This document shows, piece after piece, positions 7,587 to 16,014 of a stretch of 64,000 bases of DNA. Both the position numbers and the translations under genes were made by a program. Source of the stretch: Spirochaetota bacterium (GTDB lineage Bacteria > Spirochaetota > Spirochaetia > Treponematales > Rectinemataceae); the NCBI GenBank assembly GCA_029265255.1, contig JAJUJQ010000005.1, positions 1 to 64,000 on the forward strand, given 5' to 3'. The notes beneath the pieces were generated by a model. It ran no database searches. It saw only the letters and a list, made by a program, of their open reading frames with translations, and was not told where the DNA came from. Numbering within the stretch: position 1 is the first letter of the stretch; each line of letters starts with the position of its first letter.

Positions 7587-9185
7587 ATGAAAAAGGCGCC
7601 GGTTCTTGCGCTGGTTCTCAATGCTCATCTGCCGTTCGTGCGCAAGCCTCAGTATAGCCAGTACTATGAAGAGCGCTGGCTCTTCGAGGTTATCTGCGAA
7701 ACCTACCTGCCGCTCCTTAGAATGTTCAGAAAATTGGAGCAGGAGCGCATACCCTTCAGACTCAGCATGGTTTTTTCGCCTACATTGGTCGCCATGCTCT
7801 CCGATGATGTGCTGCGTGAACGCTATGTCGCCTATCTCGAGAGCCAGCTTGAACTCGCGCGGAAAGAAAAAGCGCGATTGGGCGACGATCTTGTGTTTGC
7901 TCCCCTTGCGAATCTATACCAGGAGATGTATCGGCGGAGCAGGGACGATTTCGAGAATATTCACGGCCGCGACATCCTTAGGTCTTTCGATTATTATTCT
8001 AAAAAGGGGTATATCGAACTGCTGACGACCGCGGCTACTCATGCCTTTCTGCCTCTCTATGCGGATATTCCGGAAGCGATTGACGCCCAGATCGAGACCG
8101 CGATCGTGTCGCATCGAGTAGCATTCGGCAAGAATCCTCAGGGGTTCTGGTTGCCGCAATTGGGGTGGTATCCCGAGCTTGCTTCGAGGCTGCGTGCCTT
8201 TTCACTGAAATACACGGTGGTGACTACGCGTGGCGCGCTGCTCGGCAGGCCAGTGCCATTCTATGGCTCATTCTCGCCGGTGACGACCTCTTCTGGTGTC
8301 TCTGTGTTTATTCGGGATGCTGGAGCAACAAAAGCAGTCTGGTCTGAGACCGAAGGGTACCCCGCGCATTCGGTCTATCGCGATTTCTACCGCGACATTG
8401 GATACGACCTCGAGCCATCCTATGTAGCTCCCCACTTGAGTGGTGTTGATCGAGGTTTTACCGGCTTCAAGTACTGGGCGGTTACTGGCAAGACTGATAA
8501 CAAGCGCCCTTACGAGCCCGCGGCAGCCTCGGCGCAGGCCGTAGCGCATGCCCATGACTTTCTGTCGGAACGGAAGATGCAGGCTCGGGCCGCCGCCTAT
8601 TGGATGAAAGACCGCCCCCCTCTGATGGTATGCCCCTACGACGCGGAACTCTTTGGACACTGGTGGTTCGAGGGCATCCAGTTCTTGGAGGCTTTTTTCC
8701 GAGCCTCAGCGCGGAAGGACGAGGAAGGGGCAATCCAGCTCGCGACACTCTCTGAATATCTTGCGGAGTATCCCGATAATCCACAGTCCGACCCGGAATT
8801 TTCGTCCTGGGCGGAGGGAGGATATGCGGAAGTATGGCTTGATGGAAGGAACGATTGGGTGAACAGGCATACCCGCAAGGCAGCGGAACGCATGCGTGAG
8901 CTCGCGCTGCGTTTTCCGAATGAATCGGGGTTGCGGGAGCGTATCCTGAACCAGGCTGCGCGAGAGGTGCTGCTGTCAATGTCTTCGGATTGGGCACTTC
9001 TTCTGAGAAGCGGGAAATCGGCTGATTTCGCTGAGCGCCAGATCCGGGAATCGATCGCAAATTTTACTCACATATATGAAATGCTTTCAGCGCGCACTGT
9101 CGAGACCGAATGGCTCACCAGTCTCGAGAAGCGCCACAACCTTTTTCCAGAGATTAACTACCGGGTTTTTTCACCAAAGAAGTGA
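7587..9185 (+). CDS. GH57/DUF1957 1,4-alpha-glucan branching enzyme-like protein with altered nucleophile motif
   Basis: 532 residues, start ATG at 7587 after TGGAGA. Family landmarks are present in order: LNAHLPFVR (residue 11), GFWLPQLGWYPEL (186-198), FTGFKYW, YDAELFGHWWFEG (general acid Asp ~352) and EVWLDGRNDWV. In active GH57 branching enzymes the third motif reads WLPE or WAPE, with Glu as nucleophile. Here the codon at 8157-8159 is CAA (Gln191). The protein may be inactive as a transglycosylase, may bind glucan, or may use another residue. It follows DUF4912 by 1 nt. Confidence 0.83.
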   Translation: MKKAPVLALVLNAHLPFVRKPQYSQYYEERWLFEVICETYLPLLRMFRKLEQERIPFRLSMVFSPTLVAMLSDDVLRERYVAYLESQLELARKEKARLGDDLVFAPLANLYQEMYRRSRDDFENIHGRDILRSFDYYSKKGYIELLTTAATHAFLPLYADIPEAIDAQIETAIVSHRVAFGKNPQGFWLPQLGWYPELASRLRAFSLKYTVVTTRGALLGRPVPFYGSFSPVTTSSGVSVFIRDAGATKAVWSETEGYPAHSVYRDFYRDIGYDLEPSYVAPHLSGVDRGFTGFKYWAVTGKTDNKRPYEPAAASAQAVAHAHDFLSERKMQARAAAYWMKDRPPLMVCPYDAELFGHWWFEGIQFLEAFFRASARKDEEGAIQLATLSEYLAEYPDNPQSDPEFSSWAEGGYAEVWLDGRNDWVNRHTRKAAERMRELALRFPNESGLRERILNQAAREVLLSMSSDWALLLRSGKSADFAERQIRESIANFTHIYEMLSARTVETEWLTSLEKRHNLFPEINYRVFSPKK

Positions 9186-9256
9186 GCACACTATCCGAGC
9201 CCGCACGAATTTCAGTATGGCCGGGACAGGCCGGCTGACGGCATAAGGAGCCTGAG

Positions 9257-10483
9257 ATGAATGTAGTGATTATTGGTGCGCAGTGGGGCGATGAAGGGAA
9301 GGGGAAAATTGTCGATTTTCTCGCCGCGGACGCCCAGATTGTCGTGCGGTTTTCCGGCGGCGCAAATGCCGGGCACACCATTGTGCTAGGTGGTGAAAAA
9401 TACGCGCTGCATCTGATACCTTCAGGCATTCTCTATCCGGACAAGACCGTTATCCTCGGCAGTGGCATGGTGATCGATCCCGATGCGCTTTTCAACGAGC
9501 TGGAAGCACTTGAGCAGAAGGGAATCGACTGGAAGGGGAGGGTTTTCATTTCGGACCGCGCGCATCTGGTCTTCCCTCGCTACAGAGAGTTGGACCGGCA
9601 GCAGGAAGCGATACGAAAAAAGCCAATCGGTACGACGGGTCGGGGAATCGGCGTTGCTTATTCGCTCAAGGCAAGCCGCGATGGCATAAGGCTCGCGGAT
9701 ATTGACGATGAGGAACGCCTCGCCAATCTTTCTGAAGCGGATCGCGTCTGGCTGGACCAATGGACGGACCGCCTGGTTCCGCTGCGGGTAGACCTGGCCG
9801 GATACCTTCGACAGCACCGGAACAGCTGGCGTCTTTTCGAGGGGGCACAAGGTGCATTGCTCGACATCGATACCGGCACCTATCCCTATGTCTCCTCGGG
9901 CATGTCATGCGCAGCAGGAGCAGCGGCACAGGGAGGGATCGGGCCTCGACATATCGACAGAGTTCTGGGAGTGTTCAAGGCATACACGACACGGGTGGGA
10001 AACGGCCCATTCCCGACCGAATTCGCCGACGACTCACCCGGCTCGCTTTCCCAATATATCAGGACTGTCGGCAACGAGTATGGGACAACGACAGGCCGAC
10101 CCCGCCGCTGCGGCTTTCTTGACTTGGTTGCGCTGCGCTACGCCTGCGCAGTCAATTCCATTGACCGCCTGGTGCTCACGCACATCGATGTCTACGATGG
10201 GCTTGAGGAGTTCGAAGCCTGTGTTGCCTACCGCGTCAATGGGCGGGTCGTAGACGATTTCCCCGCCTCGGTGAGAGATCTCGAGCAGGCCGAACCAGTG
10301 TTGCGACGGTTTGAGGGATGGAAAAAACCGCTGAGTTCCTGCACGAGCTATGACGACTTGCCGCTTCGCGCGCGTGAATATATCGAATTCATTGAAGAAT
10401 TCACTGAGACGCCCATTTCAATCATATCAGTGGGCTCGGATAGAAAACAGACCATCGTGCGGGAGAGCCCATGGATAAAATAG
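9257..10483 (+). CDS. purA: Adenylosuccinate synthetase
   Basis: PurA joins IMP and aspartate using GTP, the first step from IMP to AMP. The N-terminal P-loop variant GAQWGDEGKGKIVDFLA, SGGANAGHTIV, GTTGRGIGVAYS, FEGAQGALLDID and GNEYGTTTGRPRRCGFLD are all present. At 408 residues it is slightly short for the family but complete at both ends. ATG at 9257 follows AAGGAG. It overlaps guaA by 13 nt, pairing the two branches of IMP use in one transcript. Confidence 0.95.
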   Translation: MNVVIIGAQWGDEGKGKIVDFLAADAQIVVRFSGGANAGHTIVLGGEKYALHLIPSGILYPDKTVILGSGMVIDPDALFNELEALEQKGIDWKGRVFISDRAHLVFPRYRELDRQQEAIRKKPIGTTGRGIGVAYSLKASRDGIRLADIDDEERLANLSEADRVWLDQWTDRLVPLRVDLAGYLRQHRNSWRLFEGAQGALLDIDTGTYPYVSSGMSCAAGAAAQGGIGPRHIDRVLGVFKAYTTRVGNGPFPTEFADDSPGSLSQYIRTVGNEYGTTTGRPRRCGFLDLVALRYACAVNSIDRLVLTHIDVYDGLEEFEACVAYRVNGRVVDDFPASVRDLEQAEPVLRRFEGWKKPLSSCTSYDDLPLRAREYIEFIEEFTETPISIISVGSDRKQTIVRESPWIK

Positions 10484-12030
10484 TCATACTCGATTTTGGC
10501 AGCCAGTATACGCAGCTTATAGGACGTCGCATTCGCGAGCTTGGTGTCTATTCCGAAATTGTGCCTGGAGATACAGCTCCTTCAGCTTCCATCATGCATG
10601 GGTGCAAAGGCATCATCCTGTCGGGTTCTCCATTCAGCGCCTGGCAGCAAGGAGCGCCATCTCCTCATCCTGACATGTTGTCGACGAACCTGCCGGTTCT
10701 TGCGATCTGCTATGGCATTCAATGGCTGACGCTCCATTCAGGCGGGACGGTTGAGCGGCTTCCAGCACGGGAATATGGCCCCATGCCGGTCATGTGCGAT
10801 GAGAACGCGAAGGATAACAAACTATGTGCCGGGCTGCCCGCGCGATTCGTGAGCTGGATGAGTCATGGAGACAGTATCGTCTCTGCGGGGGAGGGCTGGC
10901 AGGTCATTGGCAGATCGGAGAGCGGAGTACCCGCAATTCTGGCGCACGAGCGCCGCGCATGGTATGGATTGCAGTTCCATCCCGAGGTAAGCCATTGCGA
11001 ATTCGGCATGGAAATCTTGTCCAATTTTGTCTTCAGCATCTGTGAAGCCCGTAAAGGCTGGTCGATGGACGCCTACCTTAGGGAGCAAGCGCGTACGCTT
11101 CGCTTGAAGGTTGGATCCAGCCCGGTCCTTCTGCTTATCTCTGGCGGCGTAGATTCCACAGTCGCTGGAGCATTGCTGCTCGAGACGCTCGATCCAGAAC
11201 AGGTCTATCTGCTCTATATCGATACTGGGCTGATGCGCAAAGCAGAAAATGAAGAAGTCATGCGTAACCTGGCACGACTGGGTGCCCGGCACCTGGAAAA
11301 GGTCGACGCAGAAGCTGCATTCCTTGATGCGCTCAAGGGAGTCTCCGATCCGGAAGCAAAACGCCACATTATCGGAGATATGTTCGTGAAAGTGCAGCAG
11401 GAAGCGGTCGAGCGTCTCGGAATTCCGCACGCATTTCTTGCCCAGGGCACACTTTACACCGATCTGATCGAGTCGGGAAAGGGTGTTGGCACTAAAGCTC
11501 AGGTCATAAAAAGCCATCATAATGTCCGCAGCCCTTTGATTGAAAAAAAGCGGGCCGAGGGCCGGCTCGTTGAGCCTTTGGACCGGCTGTACAAGGACGA
11601 GGTTCGCGCGCTCGGACGGGTGTTAGGGTTGCCGCAAGAGATAGTCGGCAGGCATCCATTCCCTGGACCCGGGCTTGGTGTGCGCATTCTCGGCGAGGTA
11701 ACGCGTGAGAAGTGCGACATACTGCGCGATGCGGATAGCATCTTCATTGAGGAGTTGCGCAGGCGTGGCCTCTATGAGCGAATCTGGCAGGCATTCTGTG
11801 TGCTATTGCCTGTGAGGTCGGTCGGAGTGACCGGTGATGAGCGAGCTTACAAATATGTAGTGGCGCTGCGGGCAATCACAAGCGAGGATGGAATGACTGC
11901 GCAGGTCTATCCTTTCGAGTCGCGTGACCTATTTGAGATTTCGGCCGCAATTACCAACCGTGTGCCGCAGATCGGCAGGGTGGTCTACGATATCTCGTCA
12001 AAACCGCCCGCGACGATCGAATGGGAATAA
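10471..12030 (+). CDS. guaA: GMP synthase (glutamine-hydrolysing)
   Basis: GuaA converts XMP to GMP. The class I glutamine amidotransferase half (1-195) has the nucleophile in LAICYGIQWL and a His/Glu pair in QFHPEVSH. The ATP pyrophosphatase half has SGGVDST (~residue 233). The C-terminal dimerisation domain ends IGRVVYDISSKPPATIEWE, as is typical. 519 residues is normal length. The start lies inside the purA 3' end, implying coupling. Confidence 0.95.
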   Translation: MDKIVILDFGSQYTQLIGRRIRELGVYSEIVPGDTAPSASIMHGCKGIILSGSPFSAWQQGAPSPHPDMLSTNLPVLAICYGIQWLTLHSGGTVERLPAREYGPMPVMCDENAKDNKLCAGLPARFVSWMSHGDSIVSAGEGWQVIGRSESGVPAILAHERRAWYGLQFHPEVSHCEFGMEILSNFVFSICEARKGWSMDAYLREQARTLRLKVGSSPVLLLISGGVDSTVAGALLLETLDPEQVYLLYIDTGLMRKAENEEVMRNLARLGARHLEKVDAEAAFLDALKGVSDPEAKRHIIGDMFVKVQQEAVERLGIPHAFLAQGTLYTDLIESGKGVGTKAQVIKSHHNVRSPLIEKKRAEGRLVEPLDRLYKDEVRALGRVLGLPQEIVGRHPFPGPGLGVRILGEVTREKCDILRDADSIFIEELRRRGLYERIWQAFCVLLPVRSVGVTGDERAYKYVVALRAITSEDGMTAQVYPFESRDLFEISAAITNRVPQIGRVVYDISSKPPATIEWE

Positions 12031-12055
12031 CGCTGCCACCACGGACAACTGGCTG

Positions 12056-13057
12056 TCAGGGCTCTTCGGGGTATTCATGACGCGAACCATTCGCGGCTTT
12101 AAGTATCCACGTATTACCGCGCCGCTCGACCACCCCTTCAGGCAGATAGATTTTTCCTCCACCGCCAGGAGCATCCACCGCGTAGCGCGGCAGCTCGAGA
12201 CCGGAAAGCTGCTGGCGGAGCGTTTCGTACAGAGCGAGCCCCTTTGAAAGCGGCACCCGGAAATGCGAGGTACCTGCGGCAAGGTCTCCCTGGAACAGAT
12301 AATAGGGGTGAATTCCCACCTGTACCAGGCCACTGAACAGCGCGACTAGTGTGTCTGCCGAGTCATTGATGTTGCGGAGCAGCACAGTCTGGCTGTGAAT
12401 CGGGATGCCCGCGTCAAGCAGCATGAGCGCCGCGTTCCGGAATGCTTCGCTCAGTTCCACGGGGTGATTGATCTGCAGGACTACCTGAAGCGGTCTTGAC
12501 GATCGCAGAAGGCCGACCAGCTCATGGGTTACGCGGGAAGGCAGCACGACAGGCGCTCTGGTGCAGAGCCGTATCAGAATCGGGCGGGGAATCGCTCGAA
12601 TCGTTTGGAAGAGCTCCTGCAGCGCGTGATCGGGCGCGGTGAGGGGGTCTCCTCCGGAGACCAGCACTTCGCGTACCTCCTGATGTTCCCGCAGGAGTCT
12701 CTGTAATTCCTGCATGTCTGACGGAGTGATAAAATCCCGTTCTCCGGGCAGAAGCGAACGCCGGTAGCAATGTCTGCAATGCAAGAAACACTCGCCAGTG
12801 GCCCTCACAAGGACACGTGAACGGTACTGACGCACCGTTCTCCTTCCAGCGCGATGCCGTTCCTCTCCCAGGGGATCGCTGAGTTCGAGTGGCAATACAT
12901 GGTTTTCTGCAGGGCTGGGAATGACCTGGGCTAGTATTGGATCGAGAGGAACTCCTTGCTGATTCTTCGTGCAGGAGTCTGGAGTCTCCTTAGCAAGAGC
13001 GAGCCAGTAAGCCGTTGCACGGTAAGGCAGAGACGATTCAGTCAGGTCACTCATCAT
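12056..13057 (-). CDS. Radical SAM lysine 2,3-aminomutase family protein (EpmB/KamA-like)
   Basis: 333 residues. The radical SAM cluster motif is CFLHCRHC (CX3CX2C, ~residue 95), followed by VLVSGGDPL. The PLP lysine region VDAPGGGGKIYL lies near the C-terminus. The short length and N-terminus fit EpmB, which makes beta-lysine for EF-P modification, better than the longer free-lysine KamA. No efp or epmA is nearby. The start is one of two adjacent ATGs and lacks a strong ribosome binding site. It converges with guaA (25-nt gap). Confidence 0.82.
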   Translation of the reverse strand: MMSDLTESSLPYRATAYWLALAKETPDSCTKNQQGVPLDPILAQVIPSPAENHVLPLELSDPLGEERHRAGRRTVRQYRSRVLVRATGECFLHCRHCYRRSLLPGERDFITPSDMQELQRLLREHQEVREVLVSGGDPLTAPDHALQELFQTIRAIPRPILIRLCTRAPVVLPSRVTHELVGLLRSSRPLQVVLQINHPVELSEAFRNAALMLLDAGIPIHSQTVLLRNINDSADTLVALFSGLVQVGIHPYYLFQGDLAAGTSHFRVPLSKGLALYETLRQQLSGLELPRYAVDAPGGGGKIYLPEGVVERRGNTWILKAANGSRHEYPEEP

Positions 13058-13088
13058 GCTGCACTATATCCATAGTGCGCGCGATGTT

Positions 13089-13146
13089 CAAGAAAAGAAC
13101 AGGCCCGCTCCGTGACCGGCGTGGTGTCGCGCGGGGCAGAGCGGGC
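13089..13146 (-). terminator. Hairpin terminator after the thiolase gene
   Basis: On the minus strand GCCCGCTC (13139-13146) pairs with GAGCGGGC (13103-13110) around a 28-nt GC-rich loop, followed by CTGTTCTTTTCTT. It probably ends the atoD-atoA-thiolase transcript before the aminomutase gene. Confidence 0.55.
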
Positions 13147-13160
13147 GCATACAGGGTACA

Positions 13161-14420
13161 TTACTCTCGAGCGAGCACGCTGATGCAATTTGTAACGGAC
13201 GAGCCTCCAACATTGAAGGTGACGCCGATATGTGGCGTTTTTCGCGTCAGTGTGGCCCCAATCGGTTCACCGACCAGCTGCTTGTAGACCAGCGCGTGCA
13301 TCGAAACTCCGGTTGCTCCGACTGGATGCCCCTTTGCCTTCAAGCCGCCCGAAAGGTTGACGGCACATTCGGGGTCGTCCTTGGTAAACCGGCCTTCCAG
13401 GTAATCGAAGCCGGCCCTGCCATCCTTCGACAGTCCGAGCGCCTCGGTCAGCAAAAGCTGATTGATGGTGAAGCAGTCGTGTACCTCGGCTACGTCGACA
13501 TCCTTGATGGTAATGCCAGCTTCCTTGAATGCCTGGCGAGTCGCTTCCTTGCCGGCCATGAGCTCGTGCATGTTGGGTCGCACGGAAATCGGAATTCGCT
13601 CGTTGACGTGGGCAATACCTGCGATTCGTACCGTGCGCGATCCTTTAGCCAGGGAATGGTCATTGCGCACCAGCACCAGCGCTGCGGCGCCATCAGTGAC
13701 CAGCGAGCAGTCGTGCAGACGGAGCGGTGGCGCGATCATCGGGTTTTTTTCTTCCGGCAGAGCCAGGATGGCTTCAGCGGTGACAAGCCCGAGCCGGTCG
13801 GCAGGCCCGCCCTTCCCGAAGTGCGCAAGTGGATTCTCGATGCCGTTGCGATAGTTGAGCGCTGCAACCGCGGCGAACATCTTTGCAAGCGTCGCCTCAT
13901 CATACCCATATTTCGCTGCGTAGCCTTTTGCGTACTCTGCAAACAGGCCTGGGAAGGTCATCCCACGGTAGCCTTCCTCGGGCCAGTAGGAACAGGTGGC
14001 CAGCGCATGCGTCGTATCTTTAGTATTGAGAAGATTCATTTTTTCGACGCCAAGCACGAGCGCCACGTTTGCCCTTCCTGCTTCAAGCGCGTAGATCGCG
14101 TTATAGATAGCGACGGATCCTGAAGCGCACGCATCTTCACAGCGAGTCATCGGTTTAAAACGCAGCGCTTCCGGCGCAATTTCGGGAGCAACTGCGGCCA
14201 GGTGTTCCTGATTCGCAAACAGGCCAGGCGCGCAGGAGCCGACCCACACGCCATCCACATCCCTCGCTTCAATACCCGCATCCGCCAGAGCCCCGCGTCC
14301 CGCTTCGATCATCAGCTCATAAATGGACTTGAGATCCGTGACTTCACCGGTTTCCTTGTTCTTTCGCACAAAATTACCAAACTGGGTATTATATGCCCCA
14401 ACAATACTGACTTTGGACAT
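13161..14420 (-). CDS. Thiolase-family acetyl-CoA acyltransferase (SCP2-thiolase-like)
   Basis: 419 residues. The acyl-accepting Cys is in CEDACASGSVA (~residue 97), and the C-terminal catalytic His motif is GGLKAKGHPVGATG, with a final N-V-G-G-S glycine-rich segment. The sequence is closer to the SCP2/type-II group than to biosynthetic PhaA thiolases. ATG at 14420 has AGGAGG upstream. With the two CoA-transferase genes it should interconvert acetyl-CoA and acetoacetyl-CoA or longer 3-ketoacyl-CoAs. Chain-length preference cannot be read from sequence. Confidence 0.87.
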   Translation of the reverse strand: MSKVSIVGAYNTQFGNFVRKNKETGEVTDLKSIYELMIEAGRGALADAGIEARDVDGVWVGSCAPGLFANQEHLAAVAPEIAPEALRFKPMTRCEDACASGSVAIYNAIYALEAGRANVALVLGVEKMNLLNTKDTTHALATCSYWPEEGYRGMTFPGLFAEYAKGYAAKYGYDEATLAKMFAAVAALNYRNGIENPLAHFGKGGPADRLGLVTAEAILALPEEKNPMIAPPLRLHDCSLVTDGAAALVLVRNDHSLAKGSRTVRIAGIAHVNERIPISVRPNMHELMAGKEATRQAFKEAGITIKDVDVAEVHDCFTINQLLLTEALGLSKDGRAGFDYLEGRFTKDDPECAVNLSGGLKAKGHPVGATGVSMHALVYKQLVGEPIGATLTRKTPHIGVTFNVGGSSVTNCISVLARE

Positions 14421-14464
14421 GATTTCCTCCTGTCTAGATTTCCGTTGCCGGTCCGTTTTTTTTT

Positions 14465-15133
14465 TCAGGCTCTGAATTCCTTAACATCAGGCGCGATCAC
14501 GACATCGGCATCTGTCTTCTCGACTATCCATTCTGGCGTGTAAGGAGCGAAATATTCCATCAATTGGAACTTTCCGCCTGCGATCTTGAAGAAGCCGAGG
14601 TCAGTAACGACGTAGTCGACCTCATGCGCGGCAGTCAATGGAAGGGTACAGCGCTTCTTGAGCTTTGATGTGCCTGATTTTTCGAAATGCGTCGTCGCCG
14701 CGATGACACACTTCGAGCCTGCGACAAGATCCATGGCTCCTCCCATGCCGGGTACCATCTTGCCTGGTATCTTGTAATTCGCGAGGTTGCCTTCCTGATC
14801 AACCTCGAGCACTCCAAGGACTGTGTAATCGACGTGGCCGCCGCGGATGATACCGAAACTGGTCGCTGAATCGAAGAAGGCACCACCTTTGAGGATCGTG
14901 ACCAGTGCACCTCCGGCATTGGTCAGATCCTTGTCTTCCTGACCTGGTTCCGGGGACGGGCCGAGGCCGATCAGCCCGTTTTCCGACTGAAGAATGACCG
15001 TGACATCGGATGGCACATAGTTGCCGACAAGGGTCGGCAGCCCTATGCCGAGATTCACGACATCCCCGTTTTTAAAGAAGCGAGCGATCCTTATCGCGAT
15101 AATTTCTTTGTTTTCGACATATTCGATGCTCAT
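14465..15133 (-). CDS. atoA: 3-oxoacid/acetate CoA-transferase, beta subunit (AtoA-like)
   Basis: 222 residues. The N-terminus contains GDVVNLGIGLPTLVGNY, and the catalytic Glu lies in the QSENGLIGLGP motif that defines class I CoA-transferase beta subunits; GGHVDYTVLGVLEVD and PGMGGAMDLVAG follow. The start ATG at 15133 has an AGGAGG that overlaps the stop of the alpha-subunit gene, so the two are translationally linked as a heteromer. Confidence 0.9.
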   Translation of the reverse strand: MSIEYVENKEIIAIRIARFFKNGDVVNLGIGLPTLVGNYVPSDVTVILQSENGLIGLGPSPEPGQEDKDLTNAGGALVTILKGGAFFDSATSFGIIRGGHVDYTVLGVLEVDQEGNLANYKIPGKMVPGMGGAMDLVAGSKCVIAATTHFEKSGTSKLKKRCTLPLTAAHEVDYVVTDLGFFKIAGGKFQLMEYFAPYTPEWIVEKTDADVVIAPDVKEFRA

Positions 15134-15144
15134 GCTCTTCCTCC

Positions 15145-15816
15145 TCAGGCCTTGACCAGATAATTCACGAAAATCGAGGGGGTATGCACCTGATCTGGAT
15201 CGATCTCACCAATTTCGACGATTTCCTCGACTTCGGCGATGACTAGTGTGCAGGCCGTTGCCATGAGCGGATTGAAGTTGCGCGCGGTTTTTGCGTAAAC
15301 GAGATTGCCGGCTTTGTCTGCCTTCTTCGCCTTGATAAGCGCAACATTGCCGGAGAGAGCCTCCTCAAGAAGGTATTCCTTGTTCTTGATGGTAATCTTC
15401 ATTTTCCCCTCTTCAACCTCGGTGCCAACGCCGGTTGGAGTCAATATACCGCCAAGGCCAAAACCCGCTGCCCGGATCCGTTCCGCAAGGGTGCCCTGGG
15501 GCACGAGAAGCACCTCGGTTTCTCCCATATTCATCTGCCGCTGAGTTTCGGGATTGGTACCAATGTGCGACACGATGATTCGCGAAAACTGGTGATTCAA
15601 GACCAGAGGCGCGACACCGTTCGCAACCCCGGTCTTGGGATTGTAGATTGCCGTGTCGTTGCAGACCAGAGTCAGATTGCTGGTCTTTGCGGCTGCCAGC
15701 GCGGCGAGAATTCGGTCTGGAGAACCGCACCCCAGGAACCCGCCGACATGGACTACATCGCCGGGTTTGACCATCGCAGCTGCTTCCGCTGCGTCGATGA
15801 TGCGTTTTTCTATCAT
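15145..15816 (-). CDS. atoD: 3-oxoacid/acetate CoA-transferase, alpha subunit (AtoD-like)
   Basis: 223 residues. The alpha-subunit signature GDVVHVGGFLGCGSPDRILAAL is at ~19-40, then GLGGILTPTGVGTEVEEGK and AKTARNFNPLMATA. It pairs with the next gene to move CoA between acetate or butyrate and acetoacetate-type acids. ATG at 15816 has GGAGG upstream. First gene of a three-gene minus-strand operon, divergent from an atoE-type carrier. Confidence 0.9.
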   Translation of the reverse strand: MIEKRIIDAAEAAAMVKPGDVVHVGGFLGCGSPDRILAALAAAKTSNLTLVCNDTAIYNPKTGVANGVAPLVLNHQFSRIIVSHIGTNPETQRQMNMGETEVLLVPQGTLAERIRAAGFGLGGILTPTGVGTEVEEGKMKITIKNKEYLLEEALSGNVALIKAKKADKAGNLVYAKTARNFNPLMATACTLVIAEVEEIVEIGEIDPDQVHTPSIFVNYLVKA

Positions 15817-15861
15817 GGATGATCCTCCATAGAGAAACTAAGCTGATAATGGCAAGATGCG

Positions 15862-15884
15862 AATGACTCTTCGCAGGAGTCATT
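15862..15884. repeat. Perfect inverted repeat overlapping the atoD promoter
   Basis: AATGACTC (15862-15869) and GAGTCATT (15877-15884) form an 8-bp dyad with a 7-nt centre. The right arm enters the minus-strand -10 hexamer. The position suits a repressor operator, or a hairpin at the 5' end of the atoD transcript. Confidence 0.6.
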
Positions 15885-15912
15885 ATATCACTGAATTTCG
15901 AATCCATGTGAA
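15882..15912 (-). promoter_or_regulatory. Promoter of atoD-atoA-thiolase
   Basis: On the minus strand TATAAT (15882-15887) lies 19 nt downstream of TTCACA (15907-15912). The long spacer suggests a weak or activator-assisted promoter. Confidence 0.5.
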
Positions 15913-15934
15913 CATTCCAAACCGCAGCTTCTAT

Positions 15935-15963
15935 TTTACAAACTCGACATTCCTCGCTATACT
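15935..15963 (+). promoter_or_regulatory. Promoter of the atoE-type carrier gene
   Basis: TTTACA (15935-15940), 17-nt spacer, TATACT (15958-15963), about 50 nt before the ATG. Confidence 0.65.
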
Positions 15964-16014
15964 GTTCGCGTGCCTGAAGGGCAAATAATTCAAAAATACT
16001 GAGGAGGGTTCTTA

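Noticed and set aside
9186..9256. Purine riboswitch upstream of purA
   Set aside because: The gap is only 71 nt and has no purine aptamer core; only a minor GGCC repeat is visible.
13230..14123. 297-codon plus-strand frame opposite the thiolase gene
   Set aside because: It is antisense to a complete thiolase with intact active-site motifs.
15817..16014. Sigma-54 promoter for the ato genes, suggested by the NtrC-type regulator at 51 kb
   Set aside because: No TGGCAC-N5-TTGC-like element with the required GG and GC spacing was found on either strand.
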